Origin: Chloracidobacterium sp.
GTDB lineage: Bacteria > Acidobacteriota > Blastocatellia > Pyrinomonadales > Pyrinomonadaceae
Assembly: GCA_016711345.1 (NCBI GenBank)
Contig: JADJTD010000001.1
Span: 3,846,001 to 3,910,000, forward strand
DNA length: 64,000 nucleotides
Direction of reading: 5' to 3'
Shown: piece by piece, positions 42,290 through 49,618 of the stretch
Layout of the letters: every line of letters starts with the position of its first letter
Numbering within the stretch: position 1 is the first letter of the stretch
Notes under the pieces: model-generated
Told to the model about the DNA's origin: nothing
What the model saw: only the letters and a program-made list of their open reading frames with translations
Database searches by the model: none
Position numbers and translations under genes: made by a program

Positions 42290-42360
42290 CTTAGCCTGCG
42301 GAGCGGGCGGGATATTTGTGGCCTCACGGGACGCTTGGCGGAACGTGGGGTTATGTTATT
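42290..42360. repeat. palindromic repeat, CCTGCGGAGC family, copy a
   Basis: Contains CTTAGCCTGCGGAGC, then GATATTTGTGGCC, CTTGGC and GTGGGGTTATG. Near-identical to 45370-45440 and related in reverse to 43024-43191. Part of the duplicated unit downstream of each secreted-protein gene. Confidence 0.75.
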
Positions 42361-42411
42361 TGCGGCAAAGGAGCGTGTGAAACACTCGGCATACACGGAC
42401 CAATAAAAACC

Positions 42412-42475
42412 AAATCGAAAAGGTTCGGTTGGCGTGATGATGGATGAGTATGAGCGGGCCACGCGGCGGAGTTTT
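42412..42475 (+). pseudogene. 5' fragment of a DinB-family gene
   Basis: Corresponds to 45480-45545: TCGAAAAGG then GATGATGGATGAGTATGAG and GCGGCGGAGTTT are shared, but the start ATG is changed to ATA and the sequence changes abruptly to guaB-like DNA at about 42476. A broken copy. Confidence 0.7.
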
Positions 42476-42532
42476 GCATGAATCGCACGTGCACGACGTG
42501 ATAATTAAGAAGCGCCAAATTAAAGGATCGAG
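42476..42532 (+). pseudogene. degraded copy of the guaB 3' end
   Basis: Encodes HESHVHDVII followed by KKRQIKGSS, matching guaB's ESHVHDVIITKEAPNYRIES; at DNA level roughly four bases in five agree with 41326-41384. It directly follows the DinB fragment, so the joint DinB-guaB is the scar expected of a tandem duplication. Confidence 0.65.
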
Positions 42533-42817
42533 TCGTAAAACAATTGTTCCAACTCATCTCAGATGGCGCAGAGTTGGCGGCACGATCAAGGTATCACTAC
42601 CGTTCAAAGTCTCGGAAAGTATTGAGGCTACACAAGATATCGCGATTTGGCGGGCTCTAGTATAACAGCATCATGGCGGGTATGGGGAGAGCGGCGATAT
42701 CGGTGATTTTTTTGCTGTTTTTCGCACTCGACAGTTTGCGGATCGGCTGTAACATCGATTTTTGTTGGCTAATAGAGGATTTGCGAGTCGCTTAAAGTGG
42801 ATCTTGCCGTTTTGATA

Positions 42818-42880
42818 CCCCAAAAAGCCATCGGAGACACCCCAAAAAGCCATCGGAGACACCCAAAAAGCCACCTGAAA
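42818..42880 (+). repeat. 21-22 bp direct repeats upstream of the repeat-linked gene, copy 2
   Basis: Three units with core CCCAAAAAGCCATCGG starting near 42818, 42840 and 42862 (the third degenerates to GCCACC). Same sequence and orientation relative to the gene as at 22326-22411. About 340 bases separate the array from the promoter, of which about 168 are an inserted palindromic repeat. Confidence 0.85.
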
Positions 42881-43023
42881 TATGTCATTATTTTGGCGAA
42901 GTTCGCTATAACGGACGCAGTTTCTGCAATTAAATCTTGCTGCAGCGATCGACCCCCGTTAACCACGGCTTGGTGCAGCTGCTTCAACCGAATCTTCGCA
43001 GCGCCGCTGACGCCAGTGTCCTC

Positions 43024-43191
43024 AGCTGCGGAGCAGCGTCATAACTTTAGCCACAGGTGGAGCATAGCGAAACCTGGGGTTATTCTCTCGCCTGTTTCAC
43101 AGGCTTCGGATACTTGCGAACAAAACTACGCATTTCGCCTTCGGCTTCATGTGTAGCTAAAGATATTTATGCCTGCTCCGCAGGCTAAGAG
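43024..43191. repeat. long palindromic repeat, CCTGCGGAGC family, copy b
   Basis: Begins AGCTGCGGAGCAGC and ends GCCTGCTCCGCAGGC; internal words ACCTGGGGTTATTCTC, GCCTGTTTCACAGGC and AAATACTTAGCCA-like arms give several stacked stem-loops. Inverted relative to copies a and c. It may be a non-autonomous element (MITE-like); no terminal duplication could be established. Confidence 0.6.
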
Positions 43192-43219
43192 AACAGAAAC
43201 TTTAAATTGCATGGAACAT

Positions 43220-43249
43220 TTGCATATTGCATAGCGTTGCGTCTATAAT
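43220..43249 (+). promoter_or_regulatory. promoter of the repeat-linked gene, copy 2
   Basis: TTGCAT (43220-43225), 18-base spacer, TATAAT (43244-43249). Two more TTGCAT words lie at 43207 and 43227. The first open-frame start at 43252 is inside the promoter region, so translation should begin later. Confidence 0.65.
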
Positions 43250-43296
43250 ACATGCTCACGATAGCTAAATTTTACACACAGGAGAAAAAAATACAC

Positions 43297-43704
43297 ATGA
43301 TAATCCATTGGGAAGAATTTAAGGCGGGGCCGACACAGCCGCGGAGTGATCGCCTACACGTAACATTAAACCGGAGAAACGTTATCCTGCTGAACGGAAA
43401 TATACACGAAAAACTTGGCAGCCCGGAGGCGGTCACACTGCTGTTTGACAAGGTAAACAGCATCATCGGAATCAATCCGTCAAACCCGAATGTGACGAAT
43501 GCTTTCCCCGTCAAACAAAAAGGCCGAGGCCGCCACCGCCTGATCCGCGCGACACCATTTTGCAAATTCCACAGCATAATGGTCGATGGCACAACCGCTT
43601 TCCTAAATCCCGAGATCGACGAAAACACCGTCCTGCGACTCGACCTGAAAGCGACCACACCAGCGACACGCCGCGGACGACGAAATCAGAAGCGGCGCCA
43701 GTGA
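43297..43704 (+). CDS. small basic-tailed protein of a repeat-linked family, copy 2
   Basis: 135 residues from ATG 43297, with AGGAG about 12 bases upstream; the longer frame from 43252 is ruled out by the promoter. Shared with 21763-22176: R-L-HVTLN-RRNVILLN (19-33), EAVTLLFDKVNSIIGI (44-59), NAFPVKQKGRGRHRLIRATPFCKFHSIMVDGTTAFLNPE (68-106) and a strongly basic C-tail (RRGRRNQKRRQ). The stop lies 4 bases before a palindromic operator for the toxin-antitoxin pair. Nucleic-acid binding is a reasonable guess from the basic tail, unproven. Confidence 0.72.
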   Translation: MIIHWEEFKAGPTQPRSDRLHVTLNRRNVILLNGNIHEKLGSPEAVTLLFDKVNSIIGINPSNPNVTNAFPVKQKGRGRHRLIRATPFCKFHSIMVDGTTAFLNPEIDENTVLRLDLKATTPATRRGRRNQKRRQ

Positions 43705-43708
43705 TCAA

Positions 43709-43735
43709 ATATGTGTTGCAAATTGCAACACATAT
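43709..43735. promoter_or_regulatory. 27-bp perfect palindrome, probable operator of the toxin-antitoxin pair
   Basis: ATATGTGTTGCAA, one central A, TTGCAACACATAT. Arms of 13 bases are exact reverse complements. It lies 30 bases before the antitoxin start, where type II systems autoregulate. Confidence 0.75.
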
Positions 43736-43764
43736 GATAGGATTTGGTATGTGAGGTAGAAATT

Positions 43765-44055
43765 ATGACCACAGCAGTATCAACAAAATCAAGAAAGGGG
43801 AACATTCATATCAGAATTTCTTCGGACGCCCGCGAGATCATTGAAAAGGCCGTCGCAGCTTCGGGACAAAGTCTGACCGATTTTGCTACCCGCTCGCTCC
43901 TGGCTTCGGCGACGGATGTATTGGAGCGTGAATATACCACAACTCTGTCGAACAGAGATCGTGACCGTCTTTTGAAGATGCTCGATGCGGACGACAAGCC
44001 GAATACAGGATTAAGACAGGCTGCGAAAATTCATAAGAAACTGATCCTCGAATAA
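43765..44055 (+). CDS. DUF1778 ribbon-helix-helix antitoxin (TacA-like)
   Basis: 96 residues from ATG 43765, with GAGGTAGAA just upstream. N-terminal RHH: HIRISSDAREIIEKAVAASGQSLTDFATRSLLASATDVL. The C-terminal half (LSNRDRDRLLKMLDADDKPNTGLRQAAKIHKK) is the toxin-neutralising tail typical of antitoxins paired with GNAT toxins. It ends 2 bases before the toxin gene. It should bind the 27-bp palindrome. Confidence 0.9.
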   Translation: MTTAVSTKSRKGNIHIRISSDAREIIEKAVAASGQSLTDFATRSLLASATDVLEREYTTTLSNRDRDRLLKMLDADDKPNTGLRQAAKIHKKLILE

Positions 44056-44057
44056 AC

Positions 44058-44552
44058 GTGTATACGATAGAGCTGCTCAACGCCGATCACGCAACTGATC
44101 TATTTGATTGCGGTGATGGAAAAAAGAATGAGTTCTTGCGCAAGTTTGCTTTGCAGAACAACAAGGGCGGCCTTGGCCGCACATATGTCGCAGTCAGACC
44201 AACAGATACAAAAACTATTTACGGTTACTATACGATCTCAAGCAGTTCGGTAAAGTTCGAGAGGCCGCCAAACATCAACCTCCCGCGTTATCCTCTGCCA
44301 GCGATTCTCATCGGAAAATTGGCAACAGACAAACAAGCCCAAAATCAGGGCCTCGGTACCGCATTGCTCTTCGATGCGTTGAAACGCGCAGCACGAGTTG
44401 CCGAAGATATCGGCATTTTCCTCGTCGAGATCCGTGCCGTCAATGAAAAGGCAAGAGACATTTACATCAAACGTGGATTTACCCCGATGGAAGACGAACC
44501 GATGAAGTTATTTATGAATCTCAAGAAGGTTCGCAAATTACTAGCGGAATGA
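44058..44552 (+). CDS. GNAT-family toxin (TacT-like)
   Basis: 164 residues, GTG start. GNAT fold with FDCGDGKKNEFLRKFALQNN, RTYVAVRPTDTKTIYGYYTISS, and the acetyl-CoA loop TDKQAQNQGLGTALLFDAL. TacT-type toxins acetylate the amino group of charged tRNA and block translation; the antitoxin upstream (2-base gap) completes a type II system. Catalytic residues are consistent but not verified. The TAs sit in DNA inserted into a tandem duplication. Confidence 0.9.
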   Translation: MYTIELLNADHATDLFDCGDGKKNEFLRKFALQNNKGGLGRTYVAVRPTDTKTIYGYYTISSSSVKFERPPNINLPRYPLPAILIGKLATDKQAQNQGLGTALLFDALKRAARVAEDIGIFLVEIRAVNEKARDIYIKRGFTPMEDEPMKLFMNLKKVRKLLAE

Positions 44553-44571
44553 CCCACAGTCTCGTGATGGT

Positions 44572-44697
44572 ATGCACGCTCGTTCACACTCGCGTTTCCG
44601 CCCGTTGGCCGAAAAGATTCAGGAACTCCACGAACGAGCTGTTGAATTAACCGAGCAAATTACAACGTTGCAGAACAACCTTGCATCATTAGATTAG
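44572..44697 (+). CDS. 41-residue mini-ORF, copy II, coupled to a secreted protein
   Basis: ATG start. MHARSHSRFRPLAEKIQELH and then a coiled-coil-like stretch ending NLASLD. Same length and frame as the copy at 41493; the first 43 bases are identical and the rest has diverged at DNA level while retaining the Leu/Glu spacing. Three bases before the next start. Function unknown. Confidence 0.45.
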   Translation: MHARSHSRFRPLAEKIQELHERAVELTEQITTLQNNLASLD

Positions 44698-44700
44698 GAA

Positions 44701-45336
44701 ATGAAATATTGTGTTCTAAATGTTTTTGTTCTGGCGCTCTGCCTCTTTCACCCGACCTACGGACAGCGGACAGCAATAAGTAGTGAGGAATTTTACAAAG
44801 CTATAGAGATCACAAAAGAACCAATTCGGTTTCCAGCCAGAAGTTCTAACAAGACCGAGTTGTTCGTAAGCGGCGAACTCAAGGAGACCACTTTATCTCA
44901 GTGGGAAGGCACGCCAAATGAAGCCGATCATTTAAAAGTGATCGTGACGAAGAACGGAAAGGAGTCTATTTCAGAAGAAATAGTTTTCGGGGATTTTATT
45001 TACTCAAGGACAGGCGATGGTGAATGGAAAAGCGAACCATGGTATTTCCGACACGGTCGGACGGAGGTTCTGACTTATATTATTGGAACCCCAAAATATT
45101 GGAAACAGTCTTCCATCATTGATAAAAAGGCCGTTACAATTTATCGCGAAACAATATTGGTAGAAATTTCAGGAACGAAAGCCTATCGTGATGATGAATA
45201 TTTCTTTAGCAATAGTAAAAAGCTTTTGAAGCAGGTAACTACCTATAGATCCGTTAAGTCGGAGGCCATAATACGGCGTGTAACTTTTTCATCGGAGTAC
45301 GATTCGACTATAAAGGTCGTGGCGCCGATCAAGTAG
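44701..45336 (+). CDS. secreted protein, copy II of a duplicated unit
   Basis: 211 residues. Signal peptide 1-22 (FHPTYGQ). Mature region beta-rich, with ISSEEFYKAIEITKEPIRFPARSSNKTELFVSGELKETTLSQ, TKNGKESISEEIVFGDF and AIIRRVTFSSEY. Shares position, length and an N-terminal motif with the 41620 protein but diverged strongly. No enzyme motif. Probably an envelope protein. Confidence 0.6.
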   Translation: MKYCVLNVFVLALCLFHPTYGQRTAISSEEFYKAIEITKEPIRFPARSSNKTELFVSGELKETTLSQWEGTPNEADHLKVIVTKNGKESISEEIVFGDFIYSRTGDGEWKSEPWYFRHGRTEVLTYIIGTPKYWKQSSIIDKKAVTIYRETILVEISGTKAYRDDEYFFSNSKKLLKQVTTYRSVKSEAIIRRVTFSSEYDSTIKVVAPIK

Positions 45337-45369
45337 GCGACGGATCGGGCAATAATAATTTGAATTAGT

Positions 45370-45440
45370 CTTAGCCTGCGGAGCGGGCGGGATATTTGTG
45401 GCCTCACGTGACACTTGGCTGAACTTGGGGTTATGTTATT
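45370..45440. repeat. palindromic repeat, CCTGCGGAGC family, copy c
   Basis: Begins CTTAGCCTGCGGAGC, matching copy a at 42290 over about 70 bases with a few substitutions. Lies between the secreted-protein gene and the DinB gene. Confidence 0.75.
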
Positions 45441-45482
45441 TGCGGCTACGGAGCGTTTGGAACACGCGGCATAAACGGAACA

Positions 45483-45965
45483 ATGAAAACATATCGAAAA
45501 GGCGCTGTGGGCGCGATGATGGATGAGTATGAGCGGGCGGCGGCGGAGTTTCGCTCGATAATAGAGAGGCTGACGGAAGAACAATACACGCGAGTCGTCG
45601 ATCCTGACACTAAGGATGCGAATTGCCGTTCGGTGCAGACGGTGATGTCGCATGTTGTTGCGGCGGGTTATGGTTATGCGGATTATATTCGCGATGCGTT
45701 CTCGATGGAGAAAACGTCGCCGAAGAAGCGGCAGCTTGCACAGGCAGAGTCGCTTAAGGAATTTGATTCGATGCTGGAATATACGGTTGCGACTTTAGCT
45801 GACAAATGGGAAATGTCGGAAAGGCGAATAACGGCAGTTTCGATGACGGTTCGCTGGGGCCCGACATATGATCTGGAACAACTACTGGAACACGCTATTG
45901 TTCATATTCTGAGACATCGGCGGCAGATCGATAAATGGGGATTTAATGCAGAAGCCCGAACGTGA
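45483..45965 (+). CDS. DinB-family protein
   Basis: 160 residues (an internal start at MMDEYERAAAEF, 45516, is plausible because the upstream codons belong to the repeat-rich leader). A four-helix bundle: EYERAAAEFRSIIERL, VMSHVVAAGYGYADYIRDAF and LEQLLEHAIVHILRHRRQID, with the metal-binding His of VMSHV and of the HAIVHILRH helix. DinB/YfiT-like enzymes bind Zn or Ni and often act as thiol transferases; role unknown here. The last codons lie inside the palindromic element at 45948-46023. Confidence 0.85.
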   Translation: MKTYRKGAVGAMMDEYERAAAEFRSIIERLTEEQYTRVVDPDTKDANCRSVQTVMSHVVAAGYGYADYIRDAFSMEKTSPKKRQLAQAESLKEFDSMLEYTVATLADKWEMSERRITAVSMTVRWGPTYDLEQLLEHAIVHILRHRRQIDKWGFNAEART

Positions 45966-46023
45966 ATGAGGGCTTAACACCCAGCATTTCATGTTAAGCC
46001 CTTGCCAACGCGCGGGCTTCTGC
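45948..46023. repeat. palindromic repeat, GCAGAAGCCCG family, copy 2
   Basis: GCAGAAGCCCG and CGGGCTTCTGC are exact outer arms of 11; AGGGCTTAAC and GTTAAGCCCT are inner arms of 10. It overlaps the end of the DinB gene and may also act as its terminator. Confidence 0.75.
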
Positions 46024-46043
46024 AAATATTGTCTGATTTGATG

Positions 46044-46063
46044 TATAATCACTTACACTAGGA
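46044..46063 (+). promoter_or_regulatory. -10 element and ribosome site of the M28 peptidase gene
   Basis: TATAAT (46044-46049) and GGAG about 8 bases before the ATG at 46072. No good -35 was found at the right distance. Confidence 0.45.
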
Positions 46064-46071
46064 GTACATTA

Positions 46072-47445
46072 ATGTTTATATCGAAACAAATCACTAAAAA
46101 GGCACTAGCCGTCTTTTTCTGTCTTGCAGTTTTTACCGTTATGGGCAGCAGCGCCTTTACCGAACGAGCGGACCACTGGATCAGTGTGGACGCATCAGAG
46201 CTTAGTGCTGTCGCCGCATCCGTAAAGGTAGCTGACGGTAGACAACCGCTTAGCGACCGAGCCGCGCGAGTCTTGAATGGTGTAGCGATACTGCGGCTCG
46301 ATGATCAGGAGATGGAAGACCTGTCACGCTCGATGCATGACATCTTTCACAAGTGCGGCGGTTTTGTTTTGCATTCAAGCGAAGCAGATGCACTCGCCTG
46401 GGTCGAGCGTATGACTACTGCTGATCAACTTGCGCCATCCGTCGTTTACTCGATAGACAATCAGGCGGCTGTAAATATATTGCACTCCTCAGCTCGTGAA
46501 CTCGACAACAGACAGGTGATAACGGATCTTTCGGCATTCCCCAATCGCCGCTACAATCAGCCAAGCGGACTCGAATCTGCAAACTGGATAAAGAACAAAT
46601 GGACACAACTGGCAGCTGTAAGGGGAAACAATCTGACGACGGTAGAGTTTTATACTCACGATCCCAGCGTGTCGCCGCAGCCCTCGGTCGTACTGACCAT
46701 TCGCGGAGCTACTTTGCCGGATGAGGTTGTCGTTGTCGGTGCACATCAGGATTCGATCAACGGCAGCGGCTCAACCCAACCCGCACCCGGAGCCGATGAT
46801 GACGCGTCTGGCATCGCCTGCATGACAGAGATGATCCGCGTGATGATGTCTAAGAGTTTCCGCCCCGCCAGAACAGTCAAGTTTATTGCGTACGCAGCCG
46901 AAGAGGTCGGGCTTCGAGGTTCGAATGCAATAGCCACTGCTTTTCGGACCGCGAATACAAATGTTGTGGGCGTTTTGCAGCTCGATATGACCAATTACAA
47001 AGGCAGCCAAGGAGTGGATTTCGCGATAATCACCGATTACACCAATGCCGCTCAAAATCAGTTTCTCCGTGACCTGATCGCCACATATCAACCAACACTG
47101 AATGTGGTCAATTCTTCCTGCGGCTATGCCTGCTCGGATCACGCGTCGTGGCACAACAAGAGCTATCCGGCTTCGTTCCCGTTTGAAGCTCCGCTAGGAA
47201 ATGATAACCCTTGGATTCACACCTCGACCGACACCATCTCACGAAGCAATAACAATGCCGATCACGCTCTGAAATTCACAAAACTTGGCCTTTCATATGT
47301 CGCCGAGTTGGCAAAGGGATGCATTTCCCCGCGAGTGCAGTGCAGTTCCATAATCCCCGAACGACCTTCGAAACCAGAACTTAAACTGACAAGTGCTACT
47401 CGCGGAATGTCGGGTTCGGTGTTTCTGGATGCGATGTCGTTTTAG
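46072..47445 (+). CDS. secreted M28-family metallopeptidase (aminopeptidase-like)
   Basis: 457 residues. Signal peptide 1-28 (MGSSAF). Catalytic domain with the co-catalytic di-zinc set of M28: GAHQDS, the bridging Asp in GADDDASG, catalytic Glu and its neighbour in AYAAEEVGLRGS, a further Asp in LQLDMT and the His of NPWIHTSTDTI. A Cys pair (CGYACS) is near the active site, as in Vibrio aminopeptidase. A prodomain of about 130 residues precedes. It likely removes amino acids from peptides outside the cell. Confidence 0.93.
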   Translation: MFISKQITKKALAVFFCLAVFTVMGSSAFTERADHWISVDASELSAVAASVKVADGRQPLSDRAARVLNGVAILRLDDQEMEDLSRSMHDIFHKCGGFVLHSSEADALAWVERMTTADQLAPSVVYSIDNQAAVNILHSSARELDNRQVITDLSAFPNRRYNQPSGLESANWIKNKWTQLAAVRGNNLTTVEFYTHDPSVSPQPSVVLTIRGATLPDEVVVVGAHQDSINGSGSTQPAPGADDDASGIACMTEMIRVMMSKSFRPARTVKFIAYAAEEVGLRGSNAIATAFRTANTNVVGVLQLDMTNYKGSQGVDFAIITDYTNAAQNQFLRDLIATYQPTLNVVNSSCGYACSDHASWHNKSYPASFPFEAPLGNDNPWIHTSTDTISRSNNNADHALKFTKLGLSYVAELAKGCISPRVQCSSIIPERPSKPELKLTSATRGMSGSVFLDAMSF

Positions 47446-47497
47446 TTTCTTTGACTTTCGCTACGAAATAGCTAGTTAGCAAACCCGTAAGTAACTA

Positions 47498-47531
47498 AGG
47501 GCGGAACACTCAATTATGAGTTTTCCGCCCT
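47498..47531. repeat. palindromic hairpin, partial GCAGAAGCCCG-family copy 3
   Basis: AGGGCGGAA and TTCCGCCCT, with ACTCA/TGAGT inner arms. No T run, so its use as a terminator is uncertain. Same inner words as copy 1. Confidence 0.6.
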
Positions 47532-47583
47532 AACTAATGTGCGGCTTACAAAATATATATTAAAACGCAGAGTCGATCGGTGA

Positions 47584-49527
47584 CTACGATTGCAACTGCC
47601 CCGCCGCTGATTCCCATTCCTCATAAAGTGATTTTATCCGGGCTTCAGTTTCGGAAAGTTTTGTCGTGGCTTCGGCGAGTTTGGCGTAATCCGAGGCTAT
47701 CTTGGGGTTAGACATGTCCTCTGTAAGTTTGGCGGCCTCGGATTCAAGGATCGGGATCTGAGATTCGATCTGCTTGATCCGTTTTTCTAGTTGGTTGATC
47801 TGATTTTTTGAGAGAGGATCGGTCTTAGGTTTTTGCTCCTTGGTCTTGGGCGTCTCTCTGAACCCAGGAGCTATCGCTCCAGGTTCTGACTGCTGCGTAG
47901 CCTCTGGTCTCTTATCGCCCGTCTCTTGTCTAATATCTGCAGTCTTCCAGTCGTGGAACTCGGTGTAGTTGCCGTCGTAGTTTAGGACGGTGCCGTCTGA
48001 TTCGAACGAGAGCATCTGGTTGGCGATCTTATCGAGGAAAAAGCGGTCGTGGCTGACGGCGATGATCGTGCCGTCGTATTCTTCGAGAGCGTTCTCGAGC
48101 GATTCACGCGAAGGAATATCGAGGTGATTGGTCGGCTCGTCGAGCACCAGAACGTTCTTTTGCGAATAGATAAGTTTCGCAAGCGCGAGCCTTCCCTTTT
48201 CGCCGCCGGAAAGGGCCGAGACCGGTTTGAAAACGTCTTCGCCCATAAAGAGGAACTTAGCAAGAAACCCACGCAGCGTGCCATTGTCCGCCGTAGGTGC
48301 GACGCGTCTTAGCTCTTGTATCACTTCATTGCGAGGCTCCAAACCTTCGAGATTCTGAGAATAGTAGCCGATGTTGACCTTTGTTCCCCAATGTATCTTG
48401 CCGCCGAGCTCGCGGATATTTCCGAGGATCGTCTTTACGAGTGTTGTCTTGCCGGTTCCGTTGCCGCCAATGATTCCGAGAGCGTCGCCGCGATGAAGTG
48501 AGAAATTCAGCTTGTTCGCGAGCACTTTCTTGTCGTAACCGATCGTTAGATCTTCTGCGGTAAGGACATTGTTGCCAGTTCGCTGAACCTGACGGAGCCC
48601 AAAATTACCGCCGGACTTTTCACTGGTGACGGCTTCGATACGCTCCATTCTCGCGAGCAGAGTGCGACGTGATTTTGCCTGCTTTGTCTTTTGGCCCTCG
48701 AGATTGCGGCGGATGAATTCCTGCGTCTTGTTGATCAACTGCTGCTGATTTTCGTATTCTCGTATCTGCTGTTCACGACGCAGTTCGCGCTCTTCAAGAT
48801 ATTTCGAATAATTGCCTTTGTAAGTGACTGCGATTCCGCGATCCATTTCGACTACACGATTCGTCGTACGATCAAGGAAATAACGATCGTGGCTGATAAC
48901 GACGTAGGTCTTTTCGTAAGTTTGCAAAAACTCCTCTAGCCATTCGACAGCCTCAACATCCAGATGGTTTGTCGGCTCATCCAGCAGCATAACGTCGGCG
49001 TTTGACAGCAGCAGCCGCACCATCCCAAGCCTATTCTTCTGACCGCCGGAAAGAGTCCGCACATCATCGGACCACTTTTCAGGCGAGAAGCCCATACCAA
49101 GCAAAACAGCCTCAGCTTTCGCGGCGTAGGAAAAACCATCGGCCTGTTCGAATGCCGTTTGAAGATCGGCATACTTATGAAGAACCGCTTCCGAGTGATC
49201 GGTCTCCATCGTTTTTTCGAGACGTCGCATTTCAGCCTCGATGTCGTGTATTTCTTTAAAGGCCGAAAGAGCGGCGGTATGAACGGTTTCGGCTTCACCA
49301 AAATCAACATGCTGGTCGAGCAGGCCAAGCTTAAGGCCGTTCATTTTGATTACTTCGCCTTCGTCAGGACTTTCCTGTGCGGTTATGATGCGAAATACCG
49401 TCGTCTTTCCCGCGCCGTTACGGCCGACAAGTCCAACTTTTTCCGACGGATTGACCTGGAACGAGACGCCCTTAAGGATCTCTGTCCCGCCGTAGGATTT
49501 CCATATATCTGAAAGTCTGAAGAGCAT
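47584..49527 (-). CDS. ABC-F family ATPase (ribosome-associated)
   Basis: 647 residues with two ABC domains in tandem and no membrane segment. First: Walker A VGRNGAGKTT, signature RTLSGGQKNRLG, Walker B VMLLDEPTNHLD. Second: GGNGTGKTT, SALSGGEKGRLALA, VLVLDEPTNHLD. Between them is the charged linker (EYENQQQLINKTQEFIRRNLEGQKTKQAKSRR). The last about 70 residues form a coiled coil (KNQINQLEKRIKQIESQIPILE). ABC-F proteins act on the ribosomal E site; subgroup Uup/YheS type is likely. Single-gene unit. Confidence 0.94.
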   Translation of the reverse strand: MLFRLSDIWKSYGGTEILKGVSFQVNPSEKVGLVGRNGAGKTTVFRIITAQESPDEGEVIKMNGLKLGLLDQHVDFGEAETVHTAALSAFKEIHDIEAEMRRLEKTMETDHSEAVLHKYADLQTAFEQADGFSYAAKAEAVLLGMGFSPEKWSDDVRTLSGGQKNRLGMVRLLLSNADVMLLDEPTNHLDVEAVEWLEEFLQTYEKTYVVISHDRYFLDRTTNRVVEMDRGIAVTYKGNYSKYLEERELRREQQIREYENQQQLINKTQEFIRRNLEGQKTKQAKSRRTLLARMERIEAVTSEKSGGNFGLRQVQRTGNNVLTAEDLTIGYDKKVLANKLNFSLHRGDALGIIGGNGTGKTTLVKTILGNIRELGGKIHWGTKVNIGYYSQNLEGLEPRNEVIQELRRVAPTADNGTLRGFLAKFLFMGEDVFKPVSALSGGEKGRLALAKLIYSQKNVLVLDEPTNHLDIPSRESLENALEEYDGTIIAVSHDRFFLDKIANQMLSFESDGTVLNYDGNYTEFHDWKTADIRQETGDKRPEATQQSEPGAIAPGFRETPKTKEQKPKTDPLSKNQINQLEKRIKQIESQIPILESEAAKLTEDMSNPKIASDYAKLAEATTKLSETEARIKSLYEEWESAAGQLQS

Positions 49528-49618
49528 AAAAGAAGTAATCGGTTGTCAGCGGCCGGTGGTCAGTAAAACACTGATGACCCCAACTTTTGACAACCGACTA
49601 TCGATCATCGAAAAAAAA

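Larger units (their letters stand above)
42533..43296. other. non-coding accessory stretch with repeats
   Basis: No convincing gene. It holds remnants of the tandem duplication (up to about 42570), 21-22 bp direct repeats at 42818-42880, a long palindromic repeat at 43024-43191, three TTGCAT words and a promoter for the following small gene. The two or three short open frames seen here are composition artefacts. Confidence 0.5.

Noticed and set aside
42444..42665. A 73-residue plus-strand open frame
   Set aside because: It runs through the joint of the DinB and guaB fragments; a remnant with no ribosome site.
43024..43191. tRNA or other structured housekeeping RNA
   Set aside because: Stem-loops are present but there is no anticodon arm or CCA-type end, and partial copies recur at 42290 and 45370, so it is a dispersed repeat.
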